Below, piece by piece: positions 1 to 5,618 of a stretch of DNA of 11,330 nucleotides; position 1 is the first letter of the stretch; every line of letters begins with the position of its first letter. The stretch covers positions 1 through 11,330 of the forward strand of contig JBIKNC010000143.1 in assembly GCA_044358925.1 (NCBI GenBank), read 5' to 3'. The notes beneath the pieces are model-generated. The model saw nothing but the letters and a program-made list of their open reading frames with translations. It did not search any database and had not been told where the DNA came from. Origin of the DNA: Rohdeia sp044358925 (lineage in GTDB: Bacteria; Planctomycetota; UBA1135; GCA-002686595). Position numbers and translations under genes: made by a program.

Positions 1-39
1 GCGCATCACTTCCGCACTTCGGCCCCGCCGTGACGGATC

Positions 40-57
40 CGGTGTCTGACACCGTAC
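40..57 (-). repeat. GTAC-footed palindrome, copy 1 (REP-like)
   Basis: The core is a 6-bp stem GGTGTC/GACACC with a single central T; an outer C-G pair extends it to 15 bases (40-54). Read on the minus strand with its flank it is GTACGGTGTCAGACACC, the same unit as the three plus-strand copies at 11147-11267. It lies 12 bases upstream of the GTG start of the sugar-phosphate isomerase gene, so it would be in that gene's leader if transcription starts further left. The symmetry is seen directly. Calling it a dispersed REP-like element is inference from recurrence within the window. Confidence 0.7.
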
Positions 58-69
58 GCGTCACCCCTC

Positions 70-954
70 GTGCTCCTCGCCTACAACACCAACGGCCTCG
101 CCCACCACCGGCTCGACGACGCACTCCTGTTGCTCGCCGACCTCGGGTACGCGGGCGTCGCGCTCACGCTCGACGTCGGACATCTCGATCCGCTGCACGC
201 GACGTCGGCCGAGATCGCGCGCGTCGCACAGCGCTGCCGCGCACTCGGTCTCGCGGTCGCGGTCGAGACGGGCGCGCGCTACGTGCTCGACGCGCGCCGC
301 AAGCACTACCCGACGTTGCTCGAGGACGACGCGGCCGATCGACGGCGCCGCGTCGAGTTCCTCGTGCGCTGTGCGCACATCGCGGCCGAGCTCGGCGCAC
401 ACGTCGTCTCGATCTGGTCGGGCGCCGCGCCGCGCGGCGTCGTCGGTGACACGAACCCGGCTCGCGTCGGCGCACACGAGCCGCACGTCGAAGCGCTCTG
501 GCAGCGCCTCACCGACGGCGTCGAATCCACTCTCGCCGCCACGGCCGCTCTGCCCGTGACGCTGTGCTTCGAGCCCGAACCCGGCATGTTCGTCGAGCGC
601 CCGCGCGGCTACCTCGCGCTCCGCGAACGCCTCGAACAGCGCGGCGTCACGCCGCCCGCGCTCACGCTCGACGTCGGCCACCTCCTGTGCACGAACGACC
701 TGCCCGTCGAGCGCGCCATCGCCGCCGCCGCGCCGCACCTCGCGCACGTGCACCTCGACGACATCGCGGGCGGCGTGCACGAACACCGCATGTTCGGCGA
801 GGGCGACCTCGACCTGCCCGCGGTGCTGCGTGCGCTCACGGCGATCAACTACACCGGCCTCGCCGCCGTCGAGCTGTCACGCGACAGCCACCGCGGCGCG
901 TGGGCCGCGCGTGAGGCGCTCGCGCGGCTCGTCGCGGCGCGGCGCACACCGTGA
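70..954 (+). CDS. Sugar-phosphate isomerase/epimerase family protein (xylose-isomerase-like TIM barrel)
   Basis: A 294-residue protein of the AP-endonuclease-2/xylose-isomerase-like TIM-barrel superfamily (IolE, IolI, ketose 3-epimerases), cytosolic with no signal peptide. Visible motifs are FEPEPG with Glu168, LDVGH with Asp201 and His204, HVHLDD with His228, and VELS with Glu268. The Glu-Asp-His-Glu series has nearly the same spacing as the divalent-metal ligands of D-psicose 3-epimerase-type enzymes, so a metal-dependent isomerase or epimerase is likely. The substrate cannot be read from the sequence. GTG at 70 is chosen because an in-frame stop lies at 31-33, there is no ATG or GTG between, and the product begins directly with the first barrel strand (LLAYNTNG). 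No Shine-Dalgarno is visible. The gene converges on the globin gene with only 21 bases between. Related proteins exist in several bacterial operons, including ebo-type clusters, but the window shows no upstream neighbours to test that. Confidence 0.85.
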   Translation: MLLAYNTNGLAHHRLDDALLLLADLGYAGVALTLDVGHLDPLHATSAEIARVAQRCRALGLAVAVETGARYVLDARRKHYPTLLEDDAADRRRRVEFLVRCAHIAAELGAHVVSIWSGAAPRGVVGDTNPARVGAHEPHVEALWQRLTDGVESTLAATAALPVTLCFEPEPGMFVERPRGYLALRERLEQRGVTPPALTLDVGHLLCTNDLPVERAIAAAAPHLAHVHLDDIAGGVHEHRMFGEGDLDLPAVLRALTAINYTGLAAVELSRDSHRGAWAAREALARLVAARRTP

Positions 955-959
955 CAGCG

Positions 960-973
960 GCGCGCCGACGCGC
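960..973. terminator. Possible short bidirectional hairpin between convergent genes
   Basis: A 5-bp all-GC stem (GCGCG/CGCGC) with a 4-base loop CCGA lies in the 21-base gap between two convergent stop codons. The position suits a bidirectional terminator. However, the stem is short, has no T tract, and such stems arise by chance in GC-rich DNA. The call is weak. Confidence 0.25.
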
Positions 974-975
974 GC

Positions 976-1356
976 TCAGTCCGCGCGATTGAGCAGGAAC
1001 GTCGCCACCTGATCGAAGAACAGGCGCAGGTAGGCGGTCACGTCGGCGGGGAGCGCGGTCTCGGCCAGGCTCGCGGTCATCAGCTCCATCCAGCGGTCGC
1101 GGCGCACGCGGTCGACCGGGAAGTGGGCGTGGCGCATCCGCAGGCGCGGGTGGCCGCGTTGCTCGACGTAGCGCGGCGGGCCGCCGAAACGGCCGACGAG
1201 GAAGTCGCGGAGGCGTTGTTCGGAGCCGGCCCAGTCGTCCTGTGGGTAGAGCGGGCTGAGCAGGTCGTCGGTGCGCACGCGCCGGTAGAAGGCGGCGACG
1301 AGGCGTTCGAAGCCGTCCTCGCCGATCAGCGTGTAGAGGTCGTGGTCGAAGTCCAT
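976..1356 (-). CDS. Group II truncated haemoglobin (TrHbO/YjbI-like)
   Basis: A 126-residue 2-on-2 globin of normal full length for the family, cytosolic. Features in order: Phe23-Tyr24 (B9-B10 distal pair), an LYP motif after helix B, the segment DFLVGRFGGPPRY, the GHPRLRMRH block with His76 as proximal haem ligand (F8), and RDRW with Trp89, the G8 tryptophan typical of group II. Known roles of this group are O2 or NO binding and peroxide or NO detoxification; the role here is not established. The start is the ATG at 1356 (MDFDHDLY), which gives a usual-length N-terminus. A GTG eight codons upstream is possible but adds residues outside the globin fold. No ribosome binding site is seen. It is divergent from the terC-type gene across 312 noncoding bases, so the two could share a control region. 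Confidence 0.92.
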   Translation of the reverse strand: MDFDHDLYTLIGEDGFERLVAAFYRRVRTDDLLSPLYPQDDWAGSEQRLRDFLVGRFGGPPRYVEQRGHPRLRMRHAHFPVDRVRRDRWMELMTASLAETALPADVTAYLRLFFDQVATFLLNRAD

Positions 1357-1412
1357 CGCGGCGCGAGCGGACACGATGTCGCCGAGCGGCCGGCCGGGCA
1401 AGTGCGCGCGCG

Positions 1413-1466
1413 CAGTACGGAGTTCCGCACAGCGCCACCAAGCGCAGCCGAGCCGCACTCCGTACC
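1413..1466. repeat. Inverted repeat with GTACGG ends, possible diverged relative of the GTAC-footed palindrome
   Basis: GTACGGAGT at 1415-1423 is exactly complementary to ACTCCGTAC at 1457-1465, with a 33-base spacer. The left half, CAGTACGGAGTTCCGCAC (1413-1430), resembles the right-hand element CAGTACGGTGCCGCAC (11251-11266): both begin CAGTACGG and end CCGCAC. Two such units facing each other would resemble a paired REP arrangement. It could equally be an operator for one of the divergent genes. The inverted repeat is seen directly; the relationship is inference. Confidence 0.4.
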
Positions 1467-1547
1467 GACCCGCACACGTCATTCGCAGCGCAACGTCGCG
1501 CGCGCTTTCGCGCCCCGGTTTCGCGGGAGTCGCGCGCGGCCCGCGGC

Positions 1548-1553
1548 TAAGGT
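1548..1553 (+). promoter_or_regulatory. Candidate -10 element upstream of the TerC gene
   Basis: TAAGGT in the context CTAAGGTTCG matches the TANNNT form of a sigma-70-type -10 box and stands out in an otherwise T/A-poor region. No good -35 lies at the expected distance. The similar string CTAGACTTCG precedes the gene at 3632. If used, it would give a leader of roughly 110 bases. Weak evidence. Confidence 0.25.
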
Positions 1554-1668
1554 TCGCGCTCTCGACGGCGCACGGTCCACGTGCGCGCGCTCGACATGGG
1601 CACCGGCCGCACGCGCTCTCGGCGCGCCGCGACCGCGCCCCACCGCCCCCCCGCGCCCTCGCCGCGTC

Positions 1669-2745
1669 ATGACGATCGCCTGGATCGGTTTCATCACCTT
1701 CGTGCTGTTCGCGCTCGCGCTCGACCTCGGTGTGTTCCACCGCACGGCGCACGTCGTGAAGGTGCGCGAAGCGGTCATCTGGTCGTGCATCTGGGTGACG
1801 CTCGGGCTGTCGTTCGGTGTGCTCGTCTACTTCGGGTACGAGAACCACTGGTTCGAGCTCGGCAACACGGTCGACCCGGTCGACGGCCTGATCAACACCG
1901 GTCGCACGGCCGCCGAGAAGTACCTGACCGGCTTCGTCGTCGAGTGGTCGCTGAGCGTCGACAACATCTTCGTCATCGCGATGCTGTTCGGCTTCTTCGC
2001 GGTGCCGCCGATGTACCAGCACCGCGTGCTGTTCTGGGGCATCCTCGGCGCGCTCGCGATGCGCGGCGTGATGATCGCGCTCGGCGCGAAGCTCATCGCC
2101 GACTTCCACTGGATGATCTACGTGTTCGCAGGACTCCTGATCCTGACGTCGATCAAGATGCTGTTCCTCGAGTCGGAGCTTCACGACCCGAACAAGAACA
2201 TCATCGTGCGCATGGTGCGCAAGTCGATCGGCGTCACGTCGCGCTTCCACGGGCAGCGCTTCTACGTGCGCGCCGGCAGCGAGGCGTCGCACGCGCCCGC
2301 CTATCCGGGCGCGCCGGTCGAACGCGACGAAGAGGTCGAACGCGCCAAACCGGGAGCGTTGCTGCTGACGCCGCTGGCCCTGGCCCTCGTGATGGTCGAG
2401 ATCACCGACCTGATCTTCGCCGTCGACTCGATCCCCGCGATCTTCGCGATCACGGGCGACCCGTTCCTCGTCTTCACGAGCAACGTCTTCGCGATCCTCG
2501 GCCTGCGCTCGCTCTACTTCGCGCTGGGCGGCATGGTCGACAAGTTCCGCTTCCTCAAGTTCGCGCTCGCCATCGTGCTGATGGTCGTGGGCCTGAAGAT
2601 GATCTTCGCGAAAGCGCTCAAGAGCGCCCTCGGCGAACACTTCAACCTCTACCTGCTGCTGGTCGTCGTCGGCATCCTCACGATGGGTGTCGTGGCGTCG
2701 CTCGCGGCGGATCGGCGCGACGCGAAGAACGGCGTGAAGAAGTGA
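1669..2745 (+). CDS. TerC/Alx-family integral membrane protein (probable Mn2+ exporter or tellurium-resistance family)
   Basis: A 358-residue inner-membrane protein with about seven to nine hydrophobic segments. The family signatures are intact: WSLSVDNIFV with Asp98-Asn99 in the second conserved helix, and EITDLIFAVDSIPAIFAIT with Glu244, Asp247 and Asp253, followed by DPFLVFTSNVFAILGLRSLYF. These acidic residues are thought to form the ion site in Alx/TerC proteins, several of which export manganese or load secreted metalloenzymes; some were first named for tellurite resistance. A soluble loop of about 50 residues (roughly 170-225) separates the two halves, as in Alx, and is slightly long. 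The start is the ATG at 1669, where the first membrane helix begins (MTIAWIGFITFVLFALALDL). The frame is open further upstream but that translation is low-complexity noise. No tellurite operon partners (TerD-type genes) are nearby. Confidence 0.95.
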   Translation: MTIAWIGFITFVLFALALDLGVFHRTAHVVKVREAVIWSCIWVTLGLSFGVLVYFGYENHWFELGNTVDPVDGLINTGRTAAEKYLTGFVVEWSLSVDNIFVIAMLFGFFAVPPMYQHRVLFWGILGALAMRGVMIALGAKLIADFHWMIYVFAGLLILTSIKMLFLESELHDPNKNIIVRMVRKSIGVTSRFHGQRFYVRAGSEASHAPAYPGAPVERDEEVERAKPGALLLTPLALALVMVEITDLIFAVDSIPAIFAITGDPFLVFTSNVFAILGLRSLYFALGGMVDKFRFLKFALAIVLMVVGLKMIFAKALKSALGEHFNLYLLLVVVGILTMGVVASLAADRRDAKNGVKK

Positions 2746-2761
2746 GCGGCGCGGCGAACCG

Positions 2762-3549
2762 GTGAGCCTGCGACTGGGCTTCGGCAGCGACGAGTTCGGC
2801 TACTCGATCGAGTTCGGCGTCGAGGCGGAGGCCGCGAAGAAGCGCTCGCTGTTCGGCACCGATCCGATCGTCGTGCGCGAGAGCGTCTGGCGCGGCGCGC
2901 GCTTTCGCCCCGCGGCGGAAGTCGTCGCGCGGCGCGGTTCGCGCGTCTCGCTGCGCGAGTCGATCCGTTCGTGGCGCTTCCACGACCAGTTCCGCGCCGA
3001 CGCCGACGCACCGGCGCGACAACCGCAGATCGGAACACGCACACCTGTTCTCGCCGCGGACGGCCGCGACCTCGCCGCCGCGTTGCAGACGATCCGCGAG
3101 GACGGCGACGCGGGCACGCTCGACGCCGCGATCGCCGACGCGTTCCCCGGCGCGCGGCTCGAGATCGTGCGCAAGGACGGCCGCTTCACGATCGTGTTCC
3201 ACCAACACGGCCTGCTGCGTCCGCTCTCGACGGCCGAGCTCTCCGACGGAACGCTGCGCTACCTCCTGTGGATCGCCGCGCTGCTGACGACGCCCCCCCG
3301 GAGTGGATGGTGCTGAACGAACCCGAGACGAGCCTGCACCCGGACCTCTTGCCCGCGCTCGCGCGTCTCGTCGCCGAGGCGAGCAAGAGCTCACAGGTCT
3401 GGGTCGTGACCCACGCGCGCGCCTTCGCGGACGAGCTGTGCGCGCTGCCGAACGTGAGCGCCGTCGAGCTCGCGAAGGAGATGGGCGAGACGCACGTGAA
3501 GGGGCAGGGCTTCCTCGCGCGGCCCGATTGGGAGTGGCCGAAGCGCTGA
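2762..3549 (+). pseudogene. Remnant of an AAA-family ATPase (COG4637-like, ABC/SMC-type fold); N-terminus missing, frameshifted
   Basis: Two overlapping frames encode one recognisable ATPase. The first (from GTG 2762 to the stop at 3314-3316) has the middle of the family, including SWRFHDQFRADADAPARQPQ, TPVLAADGRDLAAALQTI and the signature-like LSDGTLRYLLW. The second frame, ending at 3549, has the Walker B block MVLNEPETSLHPDL and the switch-histidine region QVWVVTHARAF. They join at seven C's (3293-3299); an eighth C would restore one reading frame with a natural LLTTPPPEWMVLNEPE junction. The N-terminal part that should carry Walker A (G-x-N-G-x-G-K-S) is absent: an in-frame stop at 2735-2737 and the TerC gene lie immediately upstream. 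As I remember the family (about 370 residues), a further stretch before the SWRF block may also be missing. Without Walker A it cannot be a normal ATPase, so it is probably a decaying gene, although the C-run difference alone could be a sequencing error. Confidence 0.85.
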
Positions 3550-3570
3550 CGCGGCGCGCGACGGGCGGAG

Positions 3571-3585
3571 GTTCGGTGCCACACC
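3571..3585 (+). repeat. Degenerate GTAC-footed palindrome, copy 2
   Basis: GTTCGGTGCCACACC resembles GTACGGTGCCGCACC at 11253-11267, with the foot GTTC instead of GTAC and a GGTG/CACC stem around CCA. It sits in the short gap between the ATPase remnant and the next gene, directly before a candidate -10 box. Similarity to the other copies is by eye; chance is possible. Confidence 0.4.
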
Positions 3586-3591
3586 TAGACT
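3586..3591 (+). promoter_or_regulatory. Candidate -10 element for the two-gene envelope operon
   Basis: TAGACT, in the context CTAGACTTCG, is a four-of-six match to the sigma-70 -10 consensus and lies about 40 bases before the ATG at 3632. No clear -35 is visible; the degenerate palindrome occupies the spacer region. The element would drive both following genes. Confidence 0.3.
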
Positions 3592-3631
3592 TCGAGCGGG
3601 TTCCCGCGCGAGCGTCGCGGCGCCTGCTCGC

Positions 3632-5605
3632 ATGCAACGATCGAAAGGTGTGCTCGTGGTGGCGGTGGCGGTCGTGGCTCTCGTCGCCGTCGTGTTGTTC
3701 GTCTGGTCGCCGACGTGGTTCGTCGCGAGCACGCGCTCGTCGGACGATGCGGCGAAGGAAGAGCGCCTCGCCGCACCGGCCGAACTCGCCGAATCGACGA
3801 CGGTCGACGAGCTCGCGCTCGACGACAGTCGCCGTGCACTCGACGCGCCTCCGGGTGTGCAGGAGTTGCTCACCGTCGATGCGACGGAATCGAATGGCGC
3901 CGTCGTCGTGCGTGTCGTGGTCGACGGCGAGCCGCGGCTCGCGGCGGAATGGAATGGCACGTTGAGCTGGTCGGACGGCACAGCAGCCCCCACGTCGTTC
4001 GCGATCGAAGACGGGCGCTTCGTGTTGCCGAGCGCACCGCTCGGCATCGAACAGTTCTCGGATCTCGTACTCGGCAGACTCGCGGCTCGACCGATCGCGC
4101 TCGTTGCTCTGGCGAAGGCTGACGATCAGCGTGAGACGAGCGAGTCGGCGGCTGAGGCGGACCGACGCGCTCGCGCGGACTTCGAACTCCGCGCCGAATT
4201 CGAGCGCGGAGCGACACTCGTGTGGTCGTCCTCCGTCCTTCCGTCCGACGAGTGCCCCGTCGACATCGCGTACGGCGGCTCGGGCCCCCCGAAACGTGTC
4301 GGCGGCCCGCGCATCACGACGTCCAAGCCTCAGTTCGAGGCGCAGCGCGGCGTCGACCTTCCGCACGAACTCGCTCGCGTCGCAGAGCCATCGATGCTCT
4401 GGGTCGGTGCGCCGGCGCGACAGTGGCGCATGTTCCCGCTCGCGCCGACCGACGTGCGCATCGAGGTGGTTCTCGAGAAGACTGCGGCGTTGCATGTGCT
4501 CCACGACGCGCCACGAGGAAGTCGCGTCGTCGTGCGTGCGGTCGGACGAGACTTCACGGCGCGCGTGCCGATCGAGAGTGAAGAGGTCGTCGAGATCGCT
4601 GACCTTCCAGGCGGCGAGTTCAAGGTCTGGATCGAAGACGCTGAGTGGCAGGCGCTCACGCGAGTCGAGTTCGTCACCCTCGTCGCGGGTGAGAGCAGAG
4701 ATGTCGACCTACGAGCGAGTACCGCGCTCGACGGCCGCGGCGGTGTGCGCGTCATCGTGCGCGCGCCACCCGAGATCCTCGCACTCGCGCCACCGCAGAA
4801 CATTGGGGCGCCGCAGAACGGGCCGTCGGCGAGCATCTCGCGAACGACGAGCGCAGGCGTGAGTTCGGCGGCGCTCGGCGCCGTGCCGCGCGTGGCGAGT
4901 GCCGACGGCAGCTTGACCTTCGAAGTGCTCGGCCTCCTTCCGGACAGCTACATCGTTCACATCCAACCGTTCGCCGCGGCGGCGGAGTTCGAGGTGCTGG
5001 CGGGCGAGATCACGGTCGTCGAGATCGACGCGGGCTGCCTCGGCTACATCCGCTTCGACGCTCAGCCGGCGATGGTGGGCGGGATCTTGGTACTGGAGCT
5101 CGAACCCATCGGTTCGACGGGTGTCGAGCTCCCCGGCATCGACCTCGATCCGTCCGAGGCGTTCTCGTCGCCACTGCCGATCGTGTGCGGCACCTACCGC
5201 GCGCGAGTGCAGGACTTCGGGAGCGGCCGATTCGTGAGCGATCCGATCGTCGTCGCCGCGGGCGTGACGACGACCGTGGTGCTTCGCGCGGAGTCCGCGC
5301 GGCCTGCTGAAATCGCCATCGTTCTCAGCGTCGTCGACAGCGCCACCGACATGCCCGTGCCGTTCGACATGCCCTTCTGGACCGGTATCCGAATCGTTGC
5401 CGTCGACACGAGCACGAACCTCCGCCAAGGCATCCGGTTCGTCGGCTCGCTCGGCGCCTTCACGAGCGCGATGGCCACGGTGCTCGAACACGACGGCTTG
5501 GTGCGCATCGAGGTGCCCGAGCATCCGTTCTGGACCTTCGAGCCGCTCGAACCGCTCGTGTTGTCCGACGGCGCGACGGTCACGCTGCGGGCGACGGCCA
5601 AGTGA
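3632..5605 (+). CDS. Membrane-anchored protein with carboxypeptidase-regulatory-like beta-sandwich repeats, function unknown
   Basis: A 657-residue protein with an N-terminal hydrophobic helix (about residues 6-27, very Val-rich) following MQRSK. It is therefore anchored in the inner membrane with the bulk outside. After a Ser/Asp/Glu-rich linker (about 33-75) and a less clear region to about 270, three or four blocks follow the pattern of transthyretin/CnaB-like beta sandwiches: a strand, then LPGGEFKVWIED or LLPDSYIVHI, then a VLAGEITVVEID-type edge. They lie near 274-366, 370-468, 469-556 and 560-657. Residues about 380-415 are a low-complexity Ala/Pro/Ser insertion. Such repeats are common in secreted planctomycete proteins and bind no known common ligand; no catalytic motif is visible. 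The start is the ATG at 3632, immediately before the anchor; no ribosome binding site is seen. Thirteen bases separate it from the next gene, so the two are almost certainly cotranscribed. Confidence 0.85.
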   Translation: MQRSKGVLVVAVAVVALVAVVLFVWSPTWFVASTRSSDDAAKEERLAAPAELAESTTVDELALDDSRRALDAPPGVQELLTVDATESNGAVVVRVVVDGEPRLAAEWNGTLSWSDGTAAPTSFAIEDGRFVLPSAPLGIEQFSDLVLGRLAARPIALVALAKADDQRETSESAAEADRRARADFELRAEFERGATLVWSSSVLPSDECPVDIAYGGSGPPKRVGGPRITTSKPQFEAQRGVDLPHELARVAEPSMLWVGAPARQWRMFPLAPTDVRIEVVLEKTAALHVLHDAPRGSRVVVRAVGRDFTARVPIESEEVVEIADLPGGEFKVWIEDAEWQALTRVEFVTLVAGESRDVDLRASTALDGRGGVRVIVRAPPEILALAPPQNIGAPQNGPSASISRTTSAGVSSAALGAVPRVASADGSLTFEVLGLLPDSYIVHIQPFAAAAEFEVLAGEITVVEIDAGCLGYIRFDAQPAMVGGILVLELEPIGSTGVELPGIDLDPSEAFSSPLPIVCGTYRARVQDFGSGRFVSDPIVVAAGVTTTVVLRAESARPAEIAIVLSVVDSATDMPVPFDMPFWTGIRIVAVDTSTNLRQGIRFVGSLGAFTSAMATVLEHDGLVRIEVPEHPFWTFEPLEPLVLSDGATVTLRATAK

Positions 5606-5618
5606 AGCGCACACCACC

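Larger units (their letters stand above)
1357..1668. other. Divergent intergenic region between globin and TerC genes
   Basis: About 312 bases without a convincing gene; the open frames running through it are GC-driven and resemble no protein family. It contains the inverted repeat listed at 1413-1466 and a candidate -10 element (TAAGGT, 1548-1553) on the TerC side, followed by a long GC- and C-rich leader. I looked for the yybP-ykoY manganese riboswitch that often precedes TerC-family genes and did not recognise its conserved segments. Confidence 0.6.

Noticed and set aside
1..33. Possible C-terminal end of an upstream plus-strand gene (ten codons then TGA at 31-33).
   Set aside because: Ten codons are too few to recognise a protein or show coding bias; any frame in such DNA can look like this.
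1357..1668. yybP-ykoY manganese riboswitch before the TerC gene.
   Set aside because: I could not find its conserved segments or fold in the leader; only the weak -10 box and the inverted repeat are present.
976..2640. Very long minus-strand open frame covering the globin and the reverse of the TerC gene.
   Set aside because: Only its last 126 codons form a globin; the rest is low-complexity Arg/Asp/Glu/His sequence opposite the clearly real TerC gene.
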